Counted from the stretch's first letter, positions 46,401 to 56,470 are shown. The stretch: 64,000 bases of DNA from Piezodorus guildinii (GCA_023052935.1 CM041292.1:196470299-196534298); one strand, 5' to 3'. The notes: generated from the letters alone by a model not told the origin. Numbers and translations: made by a program.

Positions 46401-47108
46401 GCTTTATTGACAGCCCACTGCCAAGGTCGTCTTCCATCACTATTTCTGCCAATCATTTTCATTAAGATAGGGAAATGATCAGAATTTTGAGGGTCGTGTA
46501 GTACTTTCCATTCGAAAAGATTGTAAAGGTTTGGGGAACAAAGGGTTAAATCTATAGCGGTAAGCGTCCCAGTTCTAGGACATAGATGTGTCATTGTTCC
46601 TGTGTTAAGCAGCAACAAATCAAAATTATCCTGTATGCGTTTTATTACGTTTCCTCGTGAGTTATTGTTTCTGTTTCCCCAGCTGGTGTGAGATGCATTT
46701 ACATCTCCGAGGATAATGAAAGGTTGAGGAAGTTTATTGATAAGTCGTGTTAATTCATATTCATTAATAGGTTCAGTAGGCGGCAGATAAATGTTGCAAA
46801 TATGTTATTTTTATTGTTGTATGAACTATTGTGGTAGTTGCTTGAATGGGAGTGTCTATATTTATCTTTTTTGCTATCAATCGGTTGTGTATTGCCGTTA
46901 AAACTCCCCCACAGGCCCGGTTATCAGTTACTTTGTCCGTTCGGAATATTTGATAGTTTTTAATATTAAATACACGGCTCGGTTTTAGATGTGTTTCCTG
47001 GAGGCATATTATTTCAGGTTGGTGTTCAGATATGAGAAGCTTTAATTCTTCATGTTGAGAGGTCGTGCCGTTAAGGTTCCATTGCATTATGTTCATATAT
47101 TTAACCAT
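43422..47108 (-). pseudogene. Nested LINE ORF2: endonuclease, RT, RNase H, zinc finger
   Basis: Endonuclease 46773-47108: 'NIMQWNLNG', 'IICLQETHLK', continuing in the next frames with 'FIILGDVNASHTSWG' and 'NSDHFPIL'. RT 43422-45806: 'KNYRPVSLTCCLCKLMEKII', 'QCGQRKGRSTVDHL', 'DVDKAFDTVW', 'GIPQGSVLSGTLF', catalytic 'FVDDLAILI', 'FLGLAVDSKLTW'. RNase H: 'FLYTDGSKM', 'AELSALSYAL', 'VCSDSLPALQSL', 'TPSHVGI..NEIADKSA' (D-E-D-D). C-terminal zinc finger 'CNRCQTTITVKHIIEEC'. Two frameshifts only: about 46795-46810 and about 45700-45760. It overlaps the middle ORF stop by 8 bases (ATGGTTAA). Confidence 0.93.
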
Positions 47109-48087
47109 ATTTGTGATCTTTGGAGTAATTATATGTGAGCAAAAATACTAACATTAGGACAGTAAAAAGTATTTCTTCCCCCCTCCTCATTTCAATTAAT
47201 TTAAATGTTTTTATATAGATTGTAGTATTTGCAAAATTTTCTGAAATAATGTAAATTTTTGATAGTGAAAACGCAATAAATACGTAAGTCCTTGATTCTC
47301 TATTGATATATAAATAGTAATGTATTGCTTGATAATAATAATCCCCCATAAGTAGACTATAAAATAATATGTTTATACAACAATAAAATGACTCTATATA
47401 ACAACATTCTATAAAATAATAAAATATGATATAATAAGAAGATGCTATGAAATAACAAAATGCCATAAAATAACATAATATAAAATCACGACATGCATAA
47501 AATAAGAAGACGTACAAGGTGATAAAAGATATATTCCCATAAGCATTTACCCTCATATACGTACTTATAGATGTATTATTATAAGCACAAATACGCACGT
47601 ATACAGACACATAAGTAACCATTCTAGACATGTACAGCTTTGCATTCAAAAATACATAGATCTTCGCGTTTGCGTTCAAATACTCATGTCCGCAAAATTT
47701 AGAAATTATTAAAAATATTAATAGAACAAGGGAAACATATTTTTCCAGAGGTAATGTAAAATATTGTTTATTTTGCTTATAATTGATTAAAGGTAGGTTG
47801 TGGTGTTTGTTGTCTACAGTAGTATTGAATGAAGCGTTATTGTTTATTGTTATGTCTGATAAGAATGAATAGATACCTTGGTAGCTGTAAATATTGTTGT
47901 TATTGTTATTGTTAGTGGTGTATTGGTTAGTTTCCTTTAATTTATGTCTATTAGTATTTATGCGAAAATATTTGAAGTAACAAAAATATATGTCTATTGT
48001 AGGGTAGTGGATAGTGGTATAATATTTTATTTTAAAGTGTTTTTTATATACGTGAATCCTAATTAATTCTATATTGTTATTAGTCAT
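47101..48087 (-). CDS. Extra hydrophobic ORF between LINE ORF1 and ORF2
   Basis: 328 codons with no interruption, ATG 48087 to TAA 47101. I do not recognise it. It is Tyr/Asn/Ile/Phe-rich. The N-terminal ~110 residues are polar with a run of Asn; then a hydrophobic segment at about 115-135, a long Cys/Tyr/Phe-rich hydrophobic stretch at about 185-245 (two or three possible membrane passes) and a last one near residues 310-322. Its ATG overlaps the extended ORF1 stop (TAATG) and its stop overlaps the ORF2 ATG. The DNA is far more A+T-rich than ORF2 and partly quasi-repetitive ('ataaaat' units). It could be a genuine third LINE protein made by reinitiation, or an unusually open A+T-rich spacer. 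Confidence 0.55.
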   Translation of the reverse strand: MTNNNIELIRIHVYKKHFKIKYYTTIHYPTIDIYFCYFKYFRINTNRHKLKETNQYTTNNNNNNNIYSYQGIYSFLSDITINNNASFNTTVDNKHHNLPLINYKQNKQYFTLPLEKYVSLVLLIFLIISKFCGHEYLNANAKIYVFLNAKLYMSRMVTYVSVYVRICAYNNTSISTYMRVNAYGNISFITLYVFLFYACRDFILCYFMAFCYFIASSYYIIFYYFIECCYIESFYCCINILFYSLLMGDYYYQAIHYYLYINRESRTYVFIAFSLSKIYIISENFANTTIYIKTFKLIEMRRGEEILFTVLMLVFLLTYNYSKDHKYG

Positions 48088-49327
48088 TAAGTTTTTTTAG
48101 TTTTCCGGTTTCCCTGTTTTTTGTTATTAACGACAGTAAATTCTCTCTCAGTGCTCTCGTCTACAGTCATCGATGTACCTTCGGCCTTATCAGATGGTGG
48201 AAGTGGAGGGGGGCCGTCGCTCCTATACTTGGAACTACTAGGTGTAGGCTCGGCCGTTAGGTTCGCTAGCGGCGCGTCCGCTGGGAGAGTGGGGAGGAGG
48301 GGAGGAGGATTAGGAGGGAGGGGAGAAAGGGGAGGGAGTGGGATTAGGGGGGAGGTGAGTTTCGGGATTTGCTAAAGTATTTTGGTTTTCAATGTTGTTT
48401 TCTCCAATGATATCTAATGAAACGGTTTGAATGCCGATATCTTTTTTTTCCGTGTTGTAAGATTTTGTTTTCGCAATTTCAGAAAATGATTTTTTAAATG
48501 TTGATGGATTTTGTTCTTTGTATATTTTTTTTGCTTCATTTAGGGATATTTTATTAACAGATTGAATCGATTTGATTTCTTTTTCCATAATGAAAATAGG
48601 ACACGTACGGTCTAGCGCATGGTGCTCTCCGTAACAGTTGGCACACCTGGGCGGCCGCGTGCACTTAACATCTCCGTGTTTGTTTTCCCCGCATTGTATA
48701 CATTTAGGCGTTTGCTTGCAATCCCTAGTAGGATGATTGAAACCTAAACAATTGAAACATCTGTATGGTGGGGGATTATAATGGAGTACTTTGACCGTAT
48801 AATAGCCTATTTTTAATTCTTCAGGGATTCTCGGTGATGGGAATGTTATGATGTAAGAGTTGGTTAATATTTCATTTCCATTCTTTTTAATTTTTATTCT
48901 TGTTATATCCGTTATTTCAGTAGATAATTCGTTTTTAATTTCTTCAATTTCAAGAAATTGAAGGTCATGACATCTAATCACACCTTTGCTAAAATTCAAA
49001 GTATTATGGGGGGTTACCTGTATGGGGAACTGGCCCCCGAAGTTTTTACATTTCAATAACTCTTCCGATTGTTTCCCACTTTTTGTTTCAATAAGTAGTG
49101 TCCCATTTTTTAGTTTTTTAATCATTTTTTAAGTCACCTACCAAATTTGATAGAAATTTATTAATAAAGAACGGGGATACTTTTTGAAAATTTTGTTCAT
49201 CCTCTCTTTCTAAAATTAGAAAGGAGGGACAAATTTGAGAATTCGCATTCTCGGGTATTAATTTAATTCTCCCTCGCGGTCTTTTTCGTTTAGCCTTTGG
49301 GCTATTAAGATCTATGGGATCACCCAT
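48087..49327 (-). pseudogene. Nested LINE ORF1 (Gag-like, three zinc knuckles)
   Basis: ATG 49327 opens a basic N-terminus ('AKRKRPRGRI') and a 'VSPFFINKFLSNLVGD' block. A one-base shift in an A-run near 49121 leads to the frame 48310-49125 with 'KKLKNGTLLIE', 'VKVLHYNPPPYRCFNC' and three CCHC knuckles (CFNC..H..C, CIQC..H..C, CANC..H..C), then a Pro-rich tail. A second shift at about 48312, in a C/T-rich run, opens a Pro/Ser/Lys-rich C-terminus ending at TAA 48087-48089. RNA-binding component of the LINE RNP. Confidence 0.85.
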
Positions 49328-49582
49328 AGAAAAAGTAAGTAATATGTAATTGAAAACTAAAAGAAACTATCACTCACACAAAAATAAAATAAAATAAAAA
49401 TAATAATAGTAAAAGAGAAATGAAGAATAGAGAAAAGAAATATATAATTATCCTTATAATTCGTAAAAAGAAAATCTAATTTAAAGAAAACATAGAAATA
49501 GAAGAAAAGAAGAAAGAAAGTTTTAGTCTTATCTGAAACTCGAGCTCCACGTCTTCTCTCTTCCAATGCTGAAACCAGACTG

Positions 49583-49594
49583 TCGCACGTTGTA
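49583..49594. repeat. Target duplication of the nested LINE, right
   Basis: TCGCACGTTGTA, the partner of 42938-42949. Confidence 0.92.
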
Positions 49595-49863
49595 TTTATA
49601 TAATCAGCTTCATCCGTAAGTTTTGCTAAAAGTTTACTTAATAATCTTTGTTCGTTTAGTTCCTTAAACGAGTTGTCCGGTTTACACACGATTTGGTAAA
49701 CTTGTCTACAAACTGTCACGAATTTTAACAGATTGTGTGGATTTCCATTAAAATTAGGGATATGATCGTAGTCTGCCGATTTAATTTGAAAGCTTGCCAT
49801 ATTTGTAGTTAATGTTAAATTATTTACTCGCAGGATTAAAGAATTTAAATAATTATCAGACAT
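49595..49863 (-). pseudogene. Provirus gag, N-terminal part
   Basis: ATG 49863. 'FQIKSADYDHIPNFNGN' and 'LLKFVTVCRQVYQIV' are the N-terminal capsid pattern of errantiviral Gag. The open frame actually runs on to 49357 through the LINE 5' UTR, an accidental fusion. Confidence 0.82.
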
Positions 49864-50206
49864 AAAATTACAATAGTAAAGGAAATTAACTTACAAAAAT
49901 TGAGTACGCTGTCAAAATAATCTTCGACGGGGTGTGAAGATCTGTCCTTGAGCTGGATACCTGACGACAGTGAAGTCCGGCCAAGGTTGAGTGCAGATAA
50001 GAGACTTTGCCTGCGTTGCGAGATGCTCGGGGTGAGTGAACTCGTCCAGAATCTGAAGATCTCGAAGTTGGTAGTCCTCGGTAGGTAAGCCAAAATCTTG
50101 AGTCTTCACAGGTGAGGAATCCTAGGCGGTAGTCCTAATTCTGGATTTGCGGAAAAAGTTCGGATCTGCGGAAACTCGGTTCTTAAAACTGCGATAAAAA
50201 TATGCA
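49864..50206 (-). other. Provirus untranslated leader
   Basis: Between PBS and gag ATG. It would contain the splice donor and packaging signals; none can be assigned by eye. Confidence 0.6.
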
Positions 50207-50224
50207 GTCCCTGTTCGGGCGCCA
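50207..50224 (-). promoter_or_regulatory. Primer-binding site, tRNA-Lys type
   Basis: On the minus strand TGGCGCCCGAACAGGGAC, 18 bases directly after the LTR. This exact PBS is the tRNA-Lys(UUU) complement known from lentiviruses; errantiviruses more often use other primers. Confidence 0.9.
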
Positions 50225-50510
50225 ATTTTGGTGTTCGTACTCGTTATTGTAAAAAAAAATATTTTATTTATTCAAAAGTTACAAAATATCGATAATAACA
50301 CTTTAAAAGACAATAATGACAATCTTGATAATAACAATATGGCTATACTAGATCTGACATAGATTACGTACCGTAATTACTGCGAGGACTTGAAGAGAGT
50401 GTTCCCTGGGAGAAGGGACAGGGTATATAAAGGTTAATAGGACTGCTGAATAAGATTCAAGGAATATGGTGTGATCTGCAGGTGCACTATGGCCTCATGG
50501 TGGCGTGACT
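50225..50510 (-). repeat. 5' LTR of the provirus
   Basis: 286 bp; see the 3' LTR for differences. It would carry the promoter. A TATATAAA string lies at about 50425-50432 on the plus strand and an inverted one on the minus. Confidence 0.93.
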
Positions 50511-51160
50511 TATTACACATGTATAATACCGTTACTGTTCTTATATTCAAAAACGAAAAATTGCATTAAAAAAATATTTTTTTCAGTTTTTTTTCCTTTA
50601 GTTGCTTTTCAAATCTGCTCAACTTGCTTATTTAGCTGATATTTATTAATGCTAACTAGATATTATGGTTATTTTTATAATATTTTCAAAATTAAAGGTA
50701 CTTTAGAAGAAGAAAATATCGGCATTCAAGCCCTGTCAGACTATTTTTATCAGAATAAATCCTACATTATATTAAAGCCCATTAAATTTTACATCGATAT
50801 AGCGAGTCGAAACTGTTTTAGAGAAAATCGAAAAAAGGTGCAAAATGCATAGTTTGAAGTGGCTCTTCTACAAAGCTCATTTTGATAAAAAAGGTTTTTA
50901 TAAGGTCTCGGGCGTATAGTTGTCTTAAATATGAAATTTCAGTTTCATAGGACTTTTCCTTTCCGCCCAGGAGTTACCACACACGGACACACACACACAC
51001 ACTCACACACCTACACAAACACACACACACACAGACCTTTTTGCGGACTTGGTTATTTGGACTCAGGGGGCCCTAAAACGTGTATTTCCTTTGAAAACTG
51101 GAATTCGAAAATGTTCACGATCGCAATACTTCCCCTTACTGTATATAGTAAGTGAAAGTA
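50511..51160 (+). mobile_element. Family A copy, right part
   Basis: It resumes at 'tattacacatgtataatacc' and runs through 'aatatcggcattcaagccct', 'attaaattttacatcgatat' and a (CA)n expansion at 50982-51032 to 'tatagtaagtgaaagtaaaa'. With 36110-36390 it makes a copy of about 0.93 kb. Confidence 0.87.
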
Positions 51161-51629
51161 AAAACATAAAATCCTTTTCAAACCTATTTCAAAATTGCAG
51201 TACATTCTATAATGTACCAAAAATATTTCCTTCTAAAAGGTACTATATTTCCTAGTATACGGCAGAAGCACCTAACCTGAAATATATTTTACGATTAATT
51301 TATTGTTTTCTTCATTTGTGCGCCTTTTTATTGATTCATTTGAATCACCGTTATTATTTTGATGGTTTTAACCTAATATTACATTTTTAGGCTGTTTTAA
51401 ACAACTCAGTGTCCTCACTTTAGTTCTTGTTGGTTTTTTAATCAAGTTTTTTACAGTATTTTTTCTTGCATACACATAAATGAGGTTTAAAAATGTTCAG
51501 AAACTCACTTTTTAATAGAATTATGATATTTGATTCTGAAAATGGTTAGAATTAACATTTCCCGACCTTGCTAAATATGTGGAGAAAAATCGTGCCTGTT
51601 CTACCCCAATAGAACTTTTTTTTTTAACA
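51161..51629. other. No gene recognised
   Basis: A+T-rich, with a possible scrap of the MITE terminus near 51215-51250. Confidence 0.4.
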
Positions 51630-52095
51630 TCTATACTAATATTATAAATCTGAAGAGTTTGTTTGTTTGTTTGTACGCGTTAATCTCAGAAATTACTGTT
51701 TCAAATTGAAAAATTCTTTTTGTGTTGGATAGTCCATTTATCATGGAGGGCTATAGGCTATATAATATCACTCTGCGACCAATAGGAGTGAAGAATCAGT
51801 GGAAAATCTAAAAAAAAACGGATGAAATTAATCTCGCATCCCATAATTTAAAATAATTCAATTTCTCGCTAATTTATGTTTTGCTGAAACAATTAATAAA
51901 TCACATTAGTAAATATTTAAACACGTAGGAATCGATTTACGTCAAGATCGGATTGCGGAGCAAATCAGTACGTTCTTCTTCTAAAAGAAAAAGTTATTTA
52001 CGCAGAAGTACTCGAAATATATTATTTTAAAAAAATTCTTAATAGCGATCATAATAACAGAAATTGAGGTAGACGAAGTCGCGAACAACAGCTAG
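51630..52095 (+). mobile_element. Non-autonomous Helitron
   Basis: 5' end TCTATACTAATATTATAAA-type, followed by the (GTTT)n run and 'cgcgttaatctcag', 'ttttgtgttggatag', 'gctataggctatat' blocks I know from insect Helitrons. The 3' end is CTAG preceded by 'agtcgcgaacaacag', the remains of the terminal hairpin. It lies between host A (51629) and T (52096), the expected AT target, without target duplication. 466 bp, no Rep/helicase. Confidence 0.85.
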
Positions 52096-52109
52096 TGCTT
52101 ATTAGAAGC

Positions 52110-52639
52110 TTAAAAGATATTTATTTATAAGTCAAATATTGTTTAAAATTAGTTAATAAATTCACAGCAATAGTAAATAAAATCTCAAACTTTATAATTA
52201 CATACTTTCTTATTATAGTGTCATCAATAAATAAATAGTCCTTTGGAAATTCGCTTTATTTTTGAAGAATAGTTAATCAAATTTAATTCATTAAAAAAGA
52301 AAATATTTCTCAGATGTAGAATAAGGAAATGTATATCGCTAAATAATTAACATTATAAAGACGTTAGTTATCGGTAGTTTTGTATCAAGGTGTTTATATA
52401 AAGAGTATATAAATGTTATTGTTTATAATTGATAGTTTATAAATGTTGTATGAGGAAGGTTATTGTGACTGTTACCAACTTATCGCGTGTTATATTTCTA
52501 AAAAGTACTACATTCCTTTTAATTCTTTCCAAAAGAACTATATCCAACTTTCATTCTAAAAAGTACTATATAACAATTGTTAAAAAGTCTTGGTAAAAGT
52601 GCAATAATTTGGAAACATAAGTTGGCAGCACAGTAAAAA
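52110..52639. other. No gene recognised
   Basis: A+T-rich. Several 'aaaagtactata'-like strings around 52495-52570 may be scraps of the MITE terminus. Confidence 0.4.
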
Positions 52640-52768
52640 ATCAACCTTAGATTTTAATAAAAAAACGATCGAATAAATTGGTCGATTAATAAATAAATGA
52701 CATATATTTTTGCTTCTTGTAAAATTGTCTAGACTGGATAAAGTACCTTTTGGAAATCAACGTCTCAA
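52640..52768 (-). repeat. End of MITE-like TIR family
   Basis: Ends 'ccttttggaaatcaacgtct' and is preceded by 'cttgtaaaattgtctaga', matching the left end (inverted) of the elements at 56714 and 57392. The opposite end was not found. Confidence 0.65.
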
Positions 52769-52864
52769 TTAGAAATATATGTGGTAAAGTTATGTCATCT
52801 CTACGCATAAAGATTTAATAAAATGTGGTAGACAAACACCCAAATTGTATAAAGCACAGCCAAA

Positions 52865-53275
52865 TATCATAACTCCAAACCCATCTAATCCTTTCAATTC
52901 AAAGTCCTTCGAACTATAGTAAATACTTTACCAACCACACCTTTTTCCACGACCAAAATATTATATTTAGTTTATACTTTATTCTATCTAAAGTATTTAA
53001 ATCATATCAGAACCTTATCCATCACCCTAATCCTCTAGCTCGAATCCTAACCAGCTTCACGCACCCTTACCACTCCCCTAGAAGGTTGAAACGGCAGTAG
53101 CCCCGAGCTCTCATGTAGATATTTATATTGCAGTTTGGACACTGGCTAGATTCTCCTCTTAATTACTGTACGTTTGTGACTTGCTATTCGTGGTCAGCAG
53201 TCGTTTATTTGTTTTTTAAATTTTGTATATATCCTATTAATTTTTATTATAGTATATATTTTATATTATCATTAA
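52865..53275 (+). mobile_element. 5'-truncated Jockey-type LINE tail
   Basis: Close to the 17081-21665 subfamily: from 'caattcaaagtccttcgaac' through 'cctagaaggttgaaacggca' to a 3' UTR like 21370-21560. It has small internal deletions. Confidence 0.8.
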
Positions 53276-53279
53276 ATAT

Positions 53280-53840
53280 TCTCACGCAAGACTGAAACGA
53301 CAAGAAACTGCTCGAAGATTACTACAACACTTACTAGAAAAACGTTCAAAACTTCCAGTATATTACAAAAGACTCATTTACATCACTATTATCAGACTGG
53401 ACAGATTGGACTTATGGAATCGAGCTTTGGGGCTCTACTAAACCATTTAATTCCTCCCGCATCCAGTCCTTACTATCCAAAATCCATCACAAATTCCTAT
53501 TTTGTCACAAATCAACTCCTACATAATGACCTAAACATCCCATTTGTTGCAGGCATAGCCCGTAATAGATACTCCTATTTTCATTCTAAACTCCTTGCCC
53601 ATACAAACCCACTTGTCCGTAATTTATCTTCCTTAGATAACCCTGATAACCCTCCAAGGCGATTATAAATAAGGTGGTACCTACTGCCTTAAAACATTTA
53701 GTTAAGTGCTACCACAAGGTAGTTCTTTCTCAAGACATTTTCATGACTTTTTATTTTCATTGTACATATTTACTTATTATGTTCTTTAATACAGTTTTAA
53801 ATTACTATAAATAAATAAAAAAAAAAAGTAAATAAATAAA
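53280..53840 (+). mobile_element. 5'-truncated Jockey-type LINE tail
   Basis: It starts at 'gcaagactgaaacgacaag' in the RT thumb and runs to an A-rich end at 53815-53840. Closest to the 32345-33000 copy. It abuts the preceding tail head to tail. Confidence 0.82.
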
Positions 53841-53854
53841 TTTAAAGAAATCAT

Positions 53855-55440
53855 TAGATAGAGATAGATAGATAGAAAAGTCTGTTTTTATTTTTCAAAA
53901 TTACTTCAAATAGCAAATAAACAAATAAAAATAAACAATTTACAAATTACAAAATACAATAATAAAAATCAGACACACTACATGGTCTATTGACCCTCCG
54001 TGGAGTCTGTGTTTATTAACAAAATTAATCTTTAATCATTCAATATAAATAATCAATAAAAAAATAAGAAACAAACACTTCCCCTGTTATTTATGTACTA
54101 AAATTAATTCACAAATAGTCAAATTCATAATTAGTTAAATTTAATTTAACAAATTCACTAATAGTTAAATTCTTTCGTTAGTAACATTCTATGAGAGAAA
54201 GCCGATCTGGAGAAATTAACTAACGCCAGGAATCTTTTCCATTTATCAACTCTAAAATTTGATCCCAAGTAAAATTTTTAGAGCTAAAATATTTTTTTCT
54301 AAACTCAGTAAGTATTCGGACAGGCAGCCAAAAAGTGAAAAAGATCTTCTGTTTCATTTGTCACAACAAATTTCACAACAAATTTTTATTGATAAAATTT
54401 TAATTTGTCCCAATTGGACATCAATAGTAGTGCTGAAAGATATCATACATTGTTTCATTTGTATTGCACAAACTACATTTATTATTTGTTTTCATGAAAT
54501 TTTAATAATTCAGCTTTAAAACATAACCCCTAATTTTAATTACCCATCTAATCACCTCCAGTGAACATTTGTCAGTAATGTAATTTACTGTGGTTAAATG
54601 TGGATAAAAGGGAGAAGTTTTAGAAATTATAACTTTAATAATATTTTGAGTATAAATATCTTTTTGCATTTGAACCCTTAATGCTGCTAGACTATTTTTC
54701 CATAACTTAATGTCATCACAGTTAAATAGATTTAAGTTAAAATTTAATCCATGCGATTCTTTCAGATATAGTATGTTTTTGAACCATGCTATTTTTTTCT
54801 TAACTATATGTGATGCTAATATCTTTGGATATCTATGTGGTGGTAAATTCAAAATTCTAATAATATAATCGAAATGCATCTTTAGGGTGAACATAAATAT
54901 TGGATCTATTGTTGTTTCAAAATGGAGATAATGAGTTGGAGTATATTTTGGCAATTTAAATATTTTTTTAAGAAAAAATCTTTGTAGTTTTTCCACGGCA
55001 TCATGAACTAACTCCATCCCAGACTTGTGCCTCTTAGCACATAACTGCCCTACTAATGGAATTAAATATCTCCAACTTTTTTGAAACTATGCCTTTGTTT
55101 TCCATAAACTGGCTCCAAATTAAATTCAAACCCACCTTAGCTTTTCAGTTTCTTGAGTGTTTTGACATTGAAAGAGTAGGCGTAAGAGTGATCCCTAGAT
55201 ATTTGTACTGCTGTACTACTTCAATATTTTCTGAGCCTAAGAACCATTTTTCTTTACGCGCTGGCCTATTACCATTTCGAAAGACCATTATTTTTGATTT
55301 TTCCAGATTTATTCTCAGATTCCATTTATTGCAGTAGTTTTCTAGAGAGTTAATCATATTCTGTAATATCGAGGGATGTGAGGATAAGAGCACAATATCA
55401 TCCGCATAGGATAAGTATTTAAGAGAATCTTTATATAAAT
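53855..55440 (-). pseudogene. LINE RT 3' half, another lineage
   Basis: Minus strand: 'YADDIVLLSSH' near 55400, 'WNLRINLEKSKIMVFRNG', 'VQQYKYLGITLTP' (55145-55393), then 'KLQRFFLKKIFKLPKYTP' and the C-terminal frame 54502-55017, and a Cys/His motif ('CNTNET'; 'ACPNTY' in another frame) at 54290-54500. It ends in a TATC-repeat tail at about 53862-53880. YADD plus a C-terminal Cys-His finger suggests a CR1/R-type LINE. Frameshifted. Confidence 0.78.
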
Positions 55441-55449
55441 TTATTACTC

Positions 55450-56040
55450 TGTAAATATTGTATGAATGTTTTAACTTTCATACCTTTAATAATTAAAGCA
55501 CTAATCAGAAAAAAATGTTATATTACCAAATAAAATGTTTTTTTTTTAAATAAAAAGTAATGCTTGTCTTATACCCTTAAACACAAACAATATCAAACTA
55601 ACTATAATTGTTCCTATAACATTAATGGGTACAATCAATCGTTATGGACTTGGAATATTACTGCATTATCATATAGGAACAATGGATTTGAGTCAATCAG
55701 GGGCTGGAATCAGTTAGAGGCCCTTGCCCCTATTGATAGGCGGCACATCCTCGACTCGAGGCGTAGACGTTACAAAGGCAATGGATCCTTTATGGCTGCC
55801 AGCGCCTACATCATCGGGCCACGTGAGTGATAAGATCCAGGCTATTCAATAGCATCAATGGTCCCTGCTATTGCTCGAATGATTGTCATTCGACAATTTG
55901 GCTGCTAAAAGGCCAGTTTGCTCACAGTTGAAAGATTTTAGTAATTTAGAGAAATTGATATTAATAAAATAATATTCACCCCTTCCCCACCCCAATGTTC
56001 TATTAATATATATGCTTTAATATGAGCTATATAATATTAT
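55450..56040. other. Unassigned; possible exon-like patch
   Basis: 55564-55830 is an 88-codon plus-strand frame, GC-richer and non-repetitive at its 3' end (55690-55830), followed by CAC-GTGAGT, a good splice donor. I cannot name a product and give it low weight. Confidence 0.25.
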
Positions 56041-56049
56041 AATGATGGA

Positions 56050-56160
56050 GTTTAGAGATAAGGAAGATGGTTGGGTAAGCGGTAATAAAGTTTACGCTAA
56101 TAAGCAATACTAATTTTTATTGTGTGTTTTGGCCTACCTAGTGGGTCTTTTGAAATCCAT
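56050..56160 (-). repeat. Copy of the hammerhead-like repeat, decayed
   Basis: 'ggaagatggttggg' and 'gcaatactaatttttattgt' parallel 56345-56420. The core is degraded. Confidence 0.6.
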
Positions 56161-56339
56161 ATGAGTTGTCTGAGTACCTCCTGTTGAATATGATTGTTTC
56201 ACGCTAGAACTAGGACATAAATTATATTAACTATACAATTAAAAATGTATAACGAGAATAATAAAAAAAAAGAATAAAAAACTATTTAGCTCTGAACAAA
56301 ACTTCATGTTGGGCATTCCATCTATTATAACTCATATCA

Positions 56340-56470
56340 TAAAATTATAAAGATGAGGAAGATGGTTGGGATTGCGGTCATCAAAAATTCACACTATAAG
56401 CAATACTTATTTTTATTGTGTGCCGACGTTTTGTACTACATTGTGGGCCTTCATCAGGGCAAAGAGAAAC
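56340..56470 (-). repeat. Hammerhead-like repeat copy
   Basis: On the minus strand: CTGATGA (56451-56457), a partly disrupted stem II with AGGCCC, AAAAC, then GTCGGCAC. It is the inverse of the repeat at 10925-11060 and carries the intact CTGATGA that copy lacks. Confidence 0.6.

Larger units (their letters stand above)
42950..49582 (-). mobile_element. I-like LINE with RNase H and an extra ORF, nested in gag
   Basis: A 6633-bp minus-strand element, full length by its clean ends: 5' UTR 49328-49582 (starts 'cagtctggtttcagc' on the minus strand), ORF1 about 48087-49327, a middle ORF 47101-48087, ORF2 43422-47108, and a 3' UTR with T/CA/TA tracts ending in (CCTAAT)2 at 42950. 12-bp target duplications flank it. 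The RNase H and CCHC-type C-terminus place it in the I/R1-like group rather than Jockey. Confidence 0.9.
36391..50510 (-). mobile_element. Errantivirus-like endogenous retrovirus (gypsy with env)
   Basis: A 14.1-kb minus-strand provirus: 5' LTR on the right, tRNA-Lys type PBS, gag, protease-RT-RNase H-integrase, env, PPT, 3' LTR. About 6.6 kb of it is a nested LINE (42950-49582), so the provirus itself is about 7.5 kb. The target duplication is a short TAT(A/T) inside family A. The LTRs are nearly identical. gag is split by the LINE, and pol and env have frameshifts, so as read the copy is defective. Confidence 0.92.

Noticed and set aside
48121..48375. Plus-strand Gly/Ser/Arg-rich 84-codon frame
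   Set aside because: It is antisense to the Pro-rich C-terminus of LINE ORF1.
55564..55830. Exon call based on the donor-like CAC-GTGAGT
   Set aside because: A single splice-like string and an unrecognised peptide are not enough; recorded only as an unassigned patch.
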